Assembly (NCBI GenBank): GCA_018398765.1 | Contig: JAHBMJ010003419.1 | Coordinates: forward strand, 1-64,000 | Length of the DNA stretch: 64,000 bases | Reading direction: 5' to 3' | DNA from: Chromera velia | Lineage: Eukaryota > Sar > Chromeraceae | Part shown: piece after piece, positions 37,937 to 48,590 of the stretch | How the letters are laid out: each line of letters starts with the position of its first letter | Numbering within the stretch: the first letter of the stretch is position 1 | Notes under the pieces: model-generated | Databases searched by the model: none | Told to the model about the DNA's origin: nothing | The model's input: only the letters and a program-made list of their open reading frames with translations | Translations under genes and position numbers: made by a program

Positions 37937-39523
37937 TTAACCCTGCGGCCATCTCACAAGGTACTCGCAGATCTCTTGATGTGCTTGGAAGACCGTGCTC
38001 TCCCATGACTTGGGAGTTCCGTCTCCACCTTCGACAATCAGACGAGTCATTCGTTCTCCTGGCCCAACGCTTGCACGAGCCGTGCAGCCGTGTTGATTTG
38101 CCAGATAGTCCAGCATGGCAACTGCCGTCTCTTGTACGAGGAGCGGGGAAAGAGAAGAGCTGTCTCTTGTTGGGTTGAAAGAAGAAATGTCTTCTCCTTC
38201 AAAGGCTGGCTTCATAGGCTGGTTGCACAAGAAAACTACAGAATTCTCACGACCAGCTTGCTTCCCCTTTGCCTTTTTCTTCTTTTTCTTCTTCTTCTTC
38301 TTTCTGTTCTCTATTGCATGGCTTTTCCCCTCTAGCTCCCCCTCCTCCAGACCCTCATATTCCTTCTCTGATTCAACAATGTTTTCATCTGAGGGGGAAA
38401 CGGTGTTTGGAGGGGGACAAGCTCTGCAAGCGTCTGAGAGCCCCTGAGAAGGGGGGCTGGATTCTTTCAGAAGGAGACGAGAGCCGCAAGCGCTAGCGTA
38501 AGCGTTTGTAAGAGACGGCGAGGTGGAGTTGTTCGGGGGGGGACGAGTGCCGTAAGTGTCTGCCGAAGCTACAGAGGCTTGTACAGAGGTGGGAGAGGCT
38601 CTTATTTGTAGGCATGGAGGCGGCAAGGCTTGTGTAGAAGTGGAAGAGACTCCGGGGGGACTTGCTTGTAGGCACTGAGGCGGTAAGGCTTGTATGGAGG
38701 TGGGAGAGGCTTCTGCTTGCAGGCACGGAGGCGGCAAGGCTTGTGCGGAGGTGGGAGAGGCTTCTGCTTGCAGGCACGGAGGCGGGATGGCTTGTGCAGA
38801 GGTAGGAAAGGCTTCTGCTTGCAGGCACGGAGGCGGAACGGCTTGTTTGGAGGTGGGAGAAGCTTCTGCTTGCGGGCACGAAAGCAGAGTGGCTTGTGTA
38901 GAGGTGGGAGAGGCTTTTGCTTGTCAGCACGGAGGCGGGGTGGCTTGTGCAGAGGTGGGGGAGGCTTTTACTTGTGGGCACGGTGGCGGGGTGGCTTGTG
39001 CAGAGGTAGGGGAGGCCTTTGTTTGCAAACATGGAAGCGGGAAGGCTAGTGCGGAGGTGCGAGAGGCTTCTACATACGGTGGGAAAGGGCGATTGCTACC
39101 AAAGCCACACTGTACGGTAACTTTGACAGAGGGCTTCACTCGGGGCAGGTCATGGAGGAGAGAGACGGGAAGTGAAGCAGCTGCGTCTCGTTCTCGTTCT
39201 TCTTTCAAAATTTCCTCCCATCGAAGCCTCAAGTGCCTTTTCCCTCTTCTTGCTCTTCGTTTTTGCTTCTTTCCAGTCTCTGTGACGTTTTTCAGCCCAT
39301 TTTGGTCCCCTTGGTCAGCGTCTTTCCGTGTGCAATTCTGTTCAAAAGGATAGAAACGCGATTCACATTCTGAGATTCTCTTAGCTTCAAATGCGATCTG
39401 TTGGATGCAAAACTGCAACTGTAGGGACAGAGAAACTGCGGTCTGAGTACAGTGCGATGCCCAAAGTGATTGAAGTAGAGAAATTGCTTGGTGGGCTCCT
39501 TTAAGGAGATTCTGTGTCAACAT
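37937..39523 (-). pseudogene. Antisense ORF inside the copia element, one in-frame stop
   Basis: A single minus-strand frame of 528 codons is broken only by a TGA at 38924-38926. The N-terminal 130 residues hold Cys, Gln and Lys/Arg patches (KKQKRRARRGKRHLRLRWEE). Next come about nine 17-residue repeats of the type PPCLQAEASPTSAQAL, then an acidic stretch, a run of ten Lys, and a C-terminal part of about 90 residues (from about VVFLCNQPMKPAF to EYLVRWPQG) with the look of a folded domain. No family is recognised. The stop lies inside one repeat, where CTGCAA has become TGACAA, so a fuller ancestor is likely. It reads opposite to gag and pol, like the antisense extra ORFs known between LTR and gag in some plant LTR elements, or it may be a captured host gene. 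Because the repeat period is a multiple of three, other frames are open too, so the coding strand is inferred. Confidence 0.45.
38577..39070. repeat. 51-bp minisatellite
   Basis: About nine tandem copies of a 51-bp unit (GGCTTGTGCGGAGGTGGGAG... to ...CACGGAGGCGG), with point differences and one longer copy near 38650. The unit is 17 codons in any frame. Confidence 0.9.
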
Positions 39524-39635
39524 GGAGACGGCAAACGAAAATTCAGTCTTTCATAGCCAAATCTTAACCATTTTTTCTCGCGACAAGATTAGAGAGCGTC
39601 TTTTGAGGTTTTGCTGCTCATTGTCAGTGTCAAAG

Positions 39636-39896
39636 CGCTTTCTTCCTCTGACTTTTTGAGAAAGCGTTCTTTTTTTTCCCGGGTCGAACGGCTTTTATCT
39701 TGTTCGTTTGCCTTCTCTTTAGCTTCTGCAATGGAGCAAACTCCAGTGATTGAACGATCTCTATCCAGACCGGGTCCTCCCGCACCTGGCTCTGAGCTTG
39801 CTTCTGCTTTATCTCCTCCTGATGCAGCAAATCACGTTCCACTAGCGGTTAGAGTCAAGGAGCACATCGAAATGTCTCCACCTGATGTCTTTAGTG
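39636..39896 (+). repeat. Second copy of the duplicated leader and gag start
   Basis: Matches 37099-37365. This copy leads without a break into the rest of gag, so it is the original position in the coding sense. Confidence 0.85.
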
Positions 39897-41160
39897 CCTC
39901 TGGTCAGGCTGGGCAGGGTGATCCACCTCCTTCTGTGCCTCCGGTGTCCGACCCTCCGCACCTGGTGGCTGAGGCGTCCTCAGGTGATGGTCTCCCTGCA
40001 CCTCTCCGTACCCCCACTCGGCTCTGCCAACGGGGCACCAGGCCGCCTACTACCCCATCGGAACTCCTGGTCCAGGTTTTCCTGGATTTGCTCCTCCACA
40101 TGTGACTCCTGTCCCTCCTGCCTCAGGCTTCTTCCCTTCTGCAGGCCCGTACGCGACTCCTGTGCTGCAGTTCGTACACTATGATTATCTCCCTCTCTTC
40201 CTATGTCACCTGTGTAGCAGCAGCCACCCTGGCAGCCTTTCTCCATTCCTTCTCCTGGTCACTCTGTTCAAGTTGTGACCCGCCAGAGTGAGTTGGCAAA
40301 AAAGGCGATTGACCAGTTAGCGATTTTTTTGGGCACCCCATAGGAAGACGTAGAACTGTGGAAAGATAGCTTCTACGAGGTGGTAGATGAAGTCCACTCG
40401 CTTGACGGTCCCCATACACTCGGTCCTGAAGACCTTTCAGGCATCATCCGTCAGAAGGTCTCTTCAGGGGTGCGAGAGGTCCTCCGTTCTCGCACTGTGC
40501 AGGCCGACTAGATCTACGACCCTTCGTGGCTGCTTAACACCCTCGACAGCCTCTACCTCAGTCCATACGAGTCCCATGTCCGGAAACACTGGTGTGCCAT
40601 CAAGGTACTTTGTCCTCTCGCCAGTGAATCCATCGACACCTACTTTGCCCGAGCAGCAAAAGTTTTTGGCTGTCTCCATCGACTCATTCCAGCGATGGCA
40701 TTTAGGTCTGAGCCTTTTATCCCCTTCAAGTACAGCATCCTCCTGGAGTCACTTCCCACTGAAGGAGGCGCTCATCGGTATATCTTTATACACCTGCAGG
40801 ATTACACCCCCATAGGCCTTCGTAACTGTCTGCACCGCTACGAACAACAGCTCAGAACGCCGACTCCCTCTGCCACGATCTGGTTCTCGAGTGCACCTCC
40901 CTCCAGGTCATCTTCTACTCCCGAGCCCAACCACCCTAAGTGCATCTACTGTAGGGTCGCTCACCCATGGAGGAAGCATGTGAAGTGCATCGTTTGCGGT
41001 GCCTCACCTTATGCTGATCGCTCTACTTGCCCAGCGATCGCTCACGTTTGCGGTTGTGGCAAGCAGGGGCACCTTGAAACCATGTGTCCCTCCAAGCTCT
41101 GTGCCTCCAAAAAGACCGCCAACGTTCACTGCGCGACCGTCTCTTTTGCCTCTGCTGCCG
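39731..41160 (+). pseudogene. gag: Copia gag, frameshifted
   Basis: Starts MEQTPVIERSLSRP at 39731. The N-terminal part is Pro/Ala/Ser-rich. Near 40020-40050 the sensible reading moves to another frame (Tyr/Pro/Gly-rich). From about 40290 a third frame holds for the rest: ELWKDSFYEVVDEVHSLDG, then YESHVRKHWCAIKVLCPLAS and ESIDTYFARAAKVFGCL, typical gag capsid helices, with stops near 40340 and 40509. It ends in a zinc-binding region with paired Cys and His (CIYCRVAHPWRKHVKC, then CGCGKQGHLETMC), a variant of the gag zinc knuckle with one residue fewer between the first two Cys. Confidence 0.75.
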
Positions 41161-41620
41161 TCACCTCCCCCGATTTGGTCCACGGCCCTCATTTCGGCAA
41201 CTTGAAGGACGACGGGGCAACTGTCGAGGCCATCGGTGAGCTCTACCTTGAAAAGGTTTCCACCTCCATCATCTACACCGTGAAGGTACTCGACACCCCA
41301 GTCCCAGGGCCTGTGCGGACTGCTGGTCGCAACGACTCCTCTGAGGCTTCCGGGGCCGTCATCTGCGCCACCTACTCTGTCACGCTCGATGATGTCGTTT
41401 TCGGCGACCGCCTTGAGTCCATTACCTTCCTCATCCTCCCACAGTCTTCGATCCCTTTCCTCTTCTCAAAAGCCCTTGCCCAGCGGCTCTCTGTGAAGAT
41501 GGATTACAAAGACAACGTCATGGTGATCCCATCGCCCTCTGGGCCTGATGTCACCTTAACATAGATCGACGTCGGGGAGTATTACGGCCTCCCTCTCGTT
41601 CAAGATGACGATTCTCCACC
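41161..41620 (+). pseudogene. Probable copia protease region
   Basis: Follows gag in the same frame. Residues such as VTLDDVVFGDRL and ITFLILPQSSIPFLFS have the hydrophobic strand pattern of retropepsins, but a clear D-S/T-G active site is not seen. The frame ends at a TAG at 41562-41564. The call rests mainly on position between gag and integrase. Confidence 0.45.
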
Positions 41621-41630
41621 TTGAAGTTCG

Positions 41631-43168
41631 TTGGTGGGCTCAGATGAGTCTGATGACGAGCGTCCCCCCCTAAAGGATGATTCCAATGAGTCGGAGGACG
41701 AGATCGATGACCCTGCCCCCTTCCGTCCTCTTCTTTTTGCCATGTATACGACCACCTCTCCCACCACCACCCCTGCTCTACACTCGCTTCCAGAGGGCAT
41801 TATAGGTGTTCGAAGACTCGGGGTTTCTGTATCTACGGGAGAGGCACCTGAGGGAGTAAATGTTAGTGTGTCTCGGAGAGAGACACCTGAAGGCGTGTGC
41901 ATGTCTGCGTCTCCGGAGGAGGCGTCTGTCCCCTCTGGAGAGGGAGTTGAAAGATTGAAGGAGCCAGTGCATCCAGGCGGGCTCGCAGGTGGGGCGTCTA
42001 CTACAGCGCAGGATTCTGTAAAAGCAACCACTGGCAGTGATGTCCCTTCTCTTTCTGTTTGTTTTTCTGACGACTGCGATTCTCTCTCCTCTGAATCTCT
42101 CTCTGTTGATGAATCTGAACCTTCTCTCTCTAAGTTCGAGTTTTCTCAACTCACGTTTACGATTCAACTCAAACAGACAGGCGCAGTTAAGATTTTTACT
42201 GCTTCTGATTTTTGGGATTTGGTTTGCAGGGTTCATTGCAAGTGTGCGCATGCAGGCGTGAAGGAAGTGATGGCTCAACTCCTCTTTCATTTCTCTTTTG
42301 AACTCCCGCTCACTACCATTCGAGCGTGTGTCGCTTGTGTTCTCTCTTCTTGCCCTAAGTGTCCGCAGGTAAAGAACCCGGTTGGTTTCTCCATCCCCGG
42401 TGTCTCCTTCACCAAGGAGGCATACGTGGGGGCGAGGCTGCACCTCAACAGCCTGTATTTGGGGGTATTTGACTACGGTCCGACTCATCAACTCACGGTG
42501 CTGGAAGATTTTCTCCCTTATGGCCTTGCCCCTTGCTTTCCTGCTCATCCCAACAGCCACAAGACTGTCGTTTTCCTTGAAAACGTATGGTTCCCTCGTT
42601 TTGGGGTCCCAGAGGAGATCTGATACGACCAGGGGTCTGAGTTTGCAAACGCCCCCCTCATTGAGCTCTCCAAGCATCAAGGCTTCCGTCTCTCATTCGC
42701 GCCCTCCGGCTACAAAGACGGCAACGATGGTAGAGAGAGGTGCTTGCCTCCATCCGCTCTCTCCTCCTCGAGCATCAGCTCCCCGGTAGCTTAATGACAT
42801 GGCCTGAGATCCACGATGAGGCGATTCGACGTTTGAACAACCGAATATTAGTACAGGGGGGGGGTTCTCGTCACACAGCCGTTGCCCTCCCTGGTTCACT
42901 GTCTTGTGTTCACCGTTCTTTCCCCTCTGCCCGTCCTCCCCGCCCGTCTGCTTTGCAGACTTATTGTGTGGGAGACATTGTTATGTACAACTGGGGCGCC
43001 TCTGGAAGGGTGGGTCGATCAGGTCAAGGTCACAAGTATAGCCCCGTTTGGGCCCCCTATCGCGTTGTTTCCGTTGAGAACGAACACTTCTATGAAATCG
43101 TAGCCATCGATAAGTCCCTCTGCCTCCAATGGACCACCGCATCGCCTCACCAGCTCCATCCAGCCTAG
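41631..43168 (+). pseudogene. int: Copia integrase, stops and frameshift
   Basis: An acidic Ser-rich N-terminal stretch precedes the zinc-binding HHCC module: VHCKCAHAG supplies the two His and CPKC the two Cys. The catalytic core follows: LGVFDYGPTHQLTVLEDF holds the first Asp, and YDQGSEFANAP the second. A TGA at 42621-42623 sits three residues before the second Asp, where an Arg (CGA) codon would fit. The third residue, Glu, is in DGNDGRER at about 42735. After a frameshift near 42740 the C-terminal part ends in a beta-rich SH3-like piece (VGDIVMYNWG, VWAPYRVVSVE), a GPY/F-like module. Confidence 0.75.
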
Positions 43169-43199
43169 TCTAGCCGTCCGCCCTGTCGCATCTGGCATC

Positions 43200-44060
43200 A
43201 TGCACTCACAACCCAATCCCCAAGGTGCTACTCTGGCCGAATGCGCAGGGTGGAGAGATTCCGCCTCGCTTCCTTCCTCCGCTGATGCTGCTCTGACTCT
43301 GCTTCAGGAACAGGAGGTAGCAGCCTTTGTCCCCCTCTTTGGTCCCAACCCAATGACTGAATCTCCCCCCAACACCGTGATGGTCCCTGTACCCCCGATT
43401 CCTGCCGCTTTGCCTCCTGCTGACTTGCCTGCTGTCTATACAATGGACCTGCCTCTGTCCTCGCAGCCCATTCAGCAGCCAATCCCTGAGTCTGCCCCGC
43501 CAGCAACTCCCCCTCTCACCTCTCCTTTCCCTGTCACACCTGCCCCACTGTAGCCAGGCACGATAGTGATTGGTCATTCCCCCGAGCATTCACTCCTGTG
43601 GGTAGGAGAAATCCTTGGTGTCCTGCCGAGCGAGGGAACAGCAGAGGGTGATATCCGGTATGAGGTCCATACGTGGGGTTCCCACCAGCGATGTGCTTTG
43701 TCCCATAGGCAGTGGGCACCGGGCTACTATTCCTTAGGAGGAGGGTATGTCTCGTACGATAAGCGCGCTTCCAAGCATGTGGCAGAGATTGTTGAAGTGT
43801 CGCATGGTCAGATCGCGGCAGCAGGCTTCGAGATGGAGCGTTCGCGGGGCAATCGTGGGTCTCGTCTTCCCCCTTCTCTCTGCTCTCATTTTGCCTCTGG
43901 CTCAGATGGGTATCATTTCTATGAGTAGCCAGGTGCTCGTTTGTCTGATCCTTCTGTTACATCTGCTGTCGCTTTTCTTACTTCTATTCATCTGTTGGTG
44001 CATACTGTAACCACGCACTGACCAGTGAGTTTGAAATATCTGTGTTTTGCTTCCCGTCAG
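43200..44060 (+). pseudogene. Pro-rich linker between integrase and reverse transcriptase
   Basis: The frame 43200-43553 is rich in Pro, Ala and Ser, as is usual for the spacer in copia polyproteins; 43566-43928 continues in another frame. No catalytic motif. Confidence 0.45.
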
Positions 44061-44068
44061 CTTGTCTG

Positions 44069-45720
44069 CTTCGCAGACTAGAAGGAGGATCAGGGATGGA
44101 TCGATCGGGAGGTCTACATCAGGACTCCGATCTCTGAGGTCCCGAGGAACGTTCCTCGCATCCCTCTCCTCCGTATGCGCACCAAAAAGCTTCAGGATGA
44201 CGGCACGCACAAGTTTAAGACATGTACCATCATCAACGGCAAGCAGGTCCCTCGGGAGGGTTTGAGCATCGCCACCCAACTCTGCCCCTCCGAAGCTGTG
44301 CGCATTGTCCTACAGAATCTGATTGTGTTAGACGCTTGTAAGTGTCGAGGCGTCGACCTTTTCCTTTAAAAGGCCGATGTTGTGCAGGTGTACCTACAAG
44401 CCCCGTTGCCTCCTGATCGCCTCCCTCTCGCTGCTATCCCCCCTTCCGACCACCCAGACCATGGGCAGTTTCTCTGGGTCCTCCACAAGGCCGTCTACGG
44501 CTTACCCGACGCAGGCAAGGTCTTCGAGGATTTTTTTACCTCCATCCTCCGCTCCCTTGGATGAGAGCCAACACTTTTTCCGGGCGTGTGGGTGTTACAT
44601 CGTGCCGATGGTGCGCTTTGTGCTCTCCTGGCCACCTACTGCGACGACCTGCTCATTCTGGGTATCGGGGAGGATGCGGCAGCTACCATCGACCCCTTCA
44701 AGGACATCGTGACGTGCGGTGATTATACCGATCTCTCGGGGGATCGTTTTGTTGGTGTACAGTTCGACGTCTCCACTACTGGCGTGTTCTGCTACCAGCA
44801 TGATTACATCGCTTCCCTTGTCCTCCCTCCTGATATGGCCAGTTCTGACCGACATGCAGACAAGCCTCTCCCTGTTGGGTCCACACATGAGGACGACACC
44901 TCTCCTTTGCTGTTTGCCGCAGGTGTGAAGGTCTTCCGAACCCTGCTTGGGCAGGTAGGCTACGTGGCAAGCTACACACGGCCAGATGTCGCTCTTGTGT
45001 ACTCCTACCTATCATATTTTCTGGCGTCCCCGACTGAGAGGGCTCTTCGTCTTCTCCTCCAAACAGTGCGCTACCTTCGTTCGCACCCATTTCTCAGGAT
45101 CCACGTCCGTCCCTCCTCTGACCCGACCGAGCTGACTGCCATCGAGCACGGGGACTCATCGTTTGGCAACACTGCCTCCCCACATCCTCAGACGGGCTGG
45201 GTTGTTTTTATCAACAACTCACCTCTCATTTAAAAAAGCAGGAGGCAGTCCCGCGTAGCGAGATCAACTACAAGAGCAGAGGTGCTCGCCCTGGAGGAAG
45301 GCAATGCCATCAACACTGCGCTGCATTTTGCGAACTGCACCGCCCCCTTCTACTCCAACATCCATGTCAGAATTGGCTGCGATACACCGAACGTTTTATC
45401 TCTACTGTTGTCTGGCGCCTCTTTTTCTGCCGAGCGTGCCCTCCTCCCTATTATCCGGACTTGGTCGAGCAACACAGGCCGCCACTGACTTGGTCGAGCA
45501 ACACAGGATTGGCATTTTTAAGATCCCCACCGAATCCAACATCTCTGACCTCCTCACAAAGGCGCTCGACCTTGGCACTCTGACTCGTCTCATGAGTCCC
45601 TCTCTCTCTCTTTCTCCGGTGTTTGGGAGCGAGATTGTGTCTTCTCTTCCTTCTCTTGCTCTATGTGACCGCCCGACGATGGAAAAGGAAAGAAGAGGGG
45701 ATGGGGAGGAGCTGACCACA
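44069..45720 (+). pseudogene. Copia reverse transcriptase and RNase H, several stops
   Basis: Ty1/copia RT motifs appear in order in one frame: ADVVQVYLQAPL (first Asp region), FLWVLHKAVYGLPDAGKVF, LLATYCDDLLILG (YCDD, where YVDD is usual) and DRFVGVQFDV. Then GYVASYTRPDVALVYSYLS leads into RNase H, with HGDSSFGN and QSRVARSTTRAEVLALEE. Stops lie at 44367-44369, 44562-44564 and 45231-45233. A 29-bp direct duplication at 45458-45507 shifts the frame just before the last block, IFKIPTESNISDLLTKAL, the expected end of copia pol. Confidence 0.85.
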
Positions 45721-45814
45721 TGAGAGCGTTTTATTTGCTTTTCATAGTTTCCTTTATGTTTTCTGTCACGTTTTGTGTTTTCTGTCTCGTTTCCCGGTTT
45801 TGTCAGCTACCGCT

Positions 45815-45831
45815 GTAGAGAGAAGAAGCGA
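45815..45831 (+). promoter_or_regulatory. Polypurine tract
   Basis: GTAGAGAGAAGAAGCGA abuts the 3' LTR directly, as needed for plus-strand priming. Confidence 0.75.
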
Positions 45832-46387
45832 TGTAATGTTCTAGAAGCATGCTGCTCCTGTTCTTTGCTTGTCGATGCGCACTTCTTTTCTCTCTTTCCA
45901 TTTAGTAAGGGGCGCATGCCGAGCGAATTAATTTTTAATAAATGCTGCGCGCACCACCACTGGTCGGCTCGCCTCACGTATATCCATCTTTCTATGCACT
46001 TCTCTCTTTGACTGATCCCGGCTCGCCTCTCCTGTCAGTGATTGTACGTTGAGTGACGCACGCTGAGTTCGGATTGTTTACACAAGTGATTGTCATCCTT
46101 GAAACTCTTTTACTTCTCGTTTGGGGCTTTCCGGGGTTCCTGCATGCGGCGACTCCGTCAGGCGTCTCCTCTCGCATCTATTTTGACTCACAAAATTCCT
46201 CATTGTTTCATCTCGATTGATTGCTAGAATTGAACGTTTCTCCTCTCGGAGTGGCTCTCTTCTTGCCATTCTGTAACGACTTTCTCTAGAATAAGGACCT
46301 ACGGATCGATTTCAAAATCTTTGTGAGTCTTTATTTCTGTCTTTGTGTGTAGCTAGATATTCGTTCTTACAGTCTAGCACATATCTC
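45832..46387 (+). repeat. 3' LTR
   Basis: 556 bp, starts TGTAATG. It lacks about 31 bp found in the 5' LTR and differs at many single sites, so the insertion is old. A minus-strand frame present in both LTRs (36671-36874 and 45992-46177) is not a gene. Confidence 0.9.
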
Positions 46388-46392
46388 GACTA

Positions 46393-47162
46393 TAACCCAG
46401 CATTGTGAATTTAAAACCGATGCTAGGACCCATATCGTAACTTGCTGAACGTTAGACGCATATGATCAACATAATTATCGGCCGATGACGATGGCGTATG
46501 ATGATGATGATGATAATCCAAGTTATGATCATGCATTAAATGAATTTAAATAATTAATTAAACTAAAGATTTTAAGGATGATGAGCTTCTGCCAGTGGCG
46601 CTCCGCCGAAGCTCTGGCCAACCACCAACCTAGCCACCGACTATCAAAGAGGGATCAAAGAGATTCTTATAACATCACCCCTTTTTTTTAATTTGATCAA
46701 AACTCATGCATCTCAGCACTGATTTTGTAGGTACAAAAAATTTGCGATAAACAACCTAAACAACATGGGCCCTGAAAAATTTTTAACATCCGCGCGAGCA
46801 AGCATAGGGCTTGCGTGACTCGGGGCAGCGTGAGCGCGCTGCTCACGGGGGCGCGCTCCAATGCGGGGCGACGTATGTTTGGGCGCCTTTGGCGCCTGCG
46901 GTTCGCCCACCGACAAAGTCACTGCCCTCAGATGAACCCCACTGAGAAAGTTACGCTCTCTGGATCAAACCCAACCGACAAAGTTACCGAGCACCGATCA
47001 ACGGACCGACAAAGTTACGTCGACGGATCAAAATCTTCATAGCTTCAGGGGGGTACCGCCAACCATGCCTTATTCGTTTCTAAAGAGTCATTCACGAAGG
47101 TCAATTGTCGATCACTGGCATAGCATATTGATAAATTGATGCATCTTTGGCGATTCTTTGCC
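46393..47162. other. Spacer right of the copia element
   Basis: Contains a (GAT)n tract at 46497-46514 and a GC-rich stretch at 46800-46910. No gene seen. Confidence 0.5.
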
Positions 47163-48470
47163 TTATCGTTTGCGTCCCATTCCATACGTGAGCCCCCTTG
47201 GATGGATCCACCCCTGCTGCCCTGCCTGTTGCACAGTTCTCTCTGTCGCGGGAACTCCGTGCTCCTTCTGCAAAGATTCGGGGGGAGGACCGTGCACTCT
47301 CCACAAAGGATGGTCTACTGCAAAGACCATATCAACCCCTTCTTTTAGGGCCCACACATTTATAAGTGCCTCAACAAGAGTTTCTGTACAACCCAGCCCC
47401 ACACTCCCCCCAGAGCCTGCCACGTAAGACGCGGCAAAAGGACACGACCCGAGAGCTGCTTCTGGGTGCATGAAGAGAAAGCGGTCGACCAGAGGTCCGA
47501 CTGCACTCATCATCTCCACAAATAATTTCCACGGAAGAATAAGCCTGCCCCCCCCCGCAAGGCATTCACCCTTATCCCTCTTTCCTAAAAGATCCAAGGG
47601 AGCAAACCCCCCCAAACTGCCTAGTGTCTCAAACAAAACACGCCCAAGCGACCCCTCACCCCTGATGACAGACCGCAAACTGTCATCACATCTCCCAACC
47701 CAAAAATACAAAACTCTAAGATTCCCCCCTTCCCCTTCCCCTATCAAATTAGTTCCATTCCCCCATGCACCCCCCTGTCCTAGGTCTAGGTCTACTTTGG
47801 TCCAGGCTATAGATGCCCCCAGGGGTCCCTCTTCAAGCTTCTCATCCGACGCACTCATAAACCCAACCCAGGCTCCCCCTTTTCTTCCCTTTAAAACCGC
47901 CTTCATCACCCCCCACAAGCCCAAACTCGAACGAAGCCCCTCATGAGAGAGCGGAGGGACATGAGCGAGAACGTCAAAATCCGAAGGAGCGCGGAGACGC
48001 CCAGACAGTCGGGCAGGCATCGCCCCCTCTCCAAGCTGTGCACTCTCCAAAGGCAACCAGTCCTCAGGAGACTGGTACGCTTGGAACATCGTGAGAGTCC
48101 CCCCCTTCTCCTGCAGCCTTCCCTGAAGGAACTCCCGCTTCCACAAATTGTGCACAAACGAATATTCAGACTGGTCCCAGAGGTCGGTGTACCGTTGCTT
48201 CTCTATGTCGTCCTCCCGCACGAAAGTGTCACGAAAACTGCACAGGCAGGCTAGAACGATTGACACATGCGTGAACATGAACAGAATCGCACGGCGAGTT
48301 CTTCCCCTGTGCAAAAGTGCCGTCGCTGACCCGGCGAGCAAAAAAACGAAATGTTTCAGGCGCATCGCAGAGAAAAGAAACGAGTGAGAGAACATGCACA
48401 AAGAGCTTGACGGTCCTCCCTTTTTTCGTGCATGCTGACAAGTAAGGAGCAAAAAGCAGCCCAACCGCAC
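47163..48470 (-). CDS. Unrecognised protein with hydrophobic N-terminus
   Basis: An open frame of 435 residues. Met36 or so (MRLKHFVFLLAGSATALLH) starts a hydrophobic and basic stretch, and a second hydrophobic segment (LFMFTHVSIVLACLC) follows, so a signal anchor or two membrane segments are likely. The rest is a globular-looking Gly- and Trp-containing domain with several Cys. It lies about 120 bp downstream of the glycosyltransferase gene on the same strand. No family is recognised. A Golgi or secretory-pathway role is only a guess from the neighbour and the membrane segment. Confidence 0.6.
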   Translation of the reverse strand: MRLGCFLLLTCQHARKKGGPSSSLCMFSHSFLFSAMRLKHFVFLLAGSATALLHRGRTRRAILFMFTHVSIVLACLCSFRDTFVREDDIEKQRYTDLWDQSEYSFVHNLWKREFLQGRLQEKGGTLTMFQAYQSPEDWLPLESAQLGEGAMPARLSGRLRAPSDFDVLAHVPPLSHEGLRSSLGLWGVMKAVLKGRKGGAWVGFMSASDEKLEEGPLGASIAWTKVDLDLGQGGAWGNGTNLIGEGEGGNLRVLYFWVGRCDDSLRSVIRGEGSLGRVLFETLGSLGGFAPLDLLGKRDKGECLAGGGRLILPWKLFVEMMSAVGPLVDRFLFMHPEAALGSCPFAASYVAGSGGSVGLGCTETLVEALINVWALKEGVDMVFAVDHPLWRVHGPPPESLQKEHGVPATERTVQQAGQQGWIHPRGLTYGMGRKR

Positions 48471-48590
48471 AAAAAACTACGCCCACTGCCAGGAAAGATG
48501 GCAGACAGTTAGAGTGACCCCGGTCAGAAATGTATTACAACACTTCCCCAGTGACTGCATCATTGCCATGTGTCACCTGCCTACCCCTGC

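Larger units (their letters stand above)
36499..46387 (+). mobile_element. Full-length decayed Ty1/copia retrotransposon with internal cassette
   Basis: Two LTRs, a PBS, a polypurine tract and domains in the order gag, protease, integrase, reverse transcriptase, RNase H define a Ty1/copia element. ACTAT flanks both ends (36494-36498 and 46388-46392), the 5-bp target duplication normal for this superfamily. All coding parts have stops and frameshifts, so it is inactive. It measures 9.9 kb, about 2.5 kb of which is an extra segment: a second copy of leader plus gag start and, between the copies, a cassette with an antisense ORF. Confidence 0.92.

Noticed and set aside
38577-39070. CRISPR-like regular repeats
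   Set aside because: The 51-bp units are head to tail without unique spacers, in a eukaryotic genome; a minisatellite.
38694-39353. 219-residue Cys-rich plus-strand frame across the minisatellite
   Set aside because: The 51-bp period keeps every frame open. The minus-strand frame extends far beyond the repeat on both sides with more protein-like sequence, so it was preferred, though not proven.
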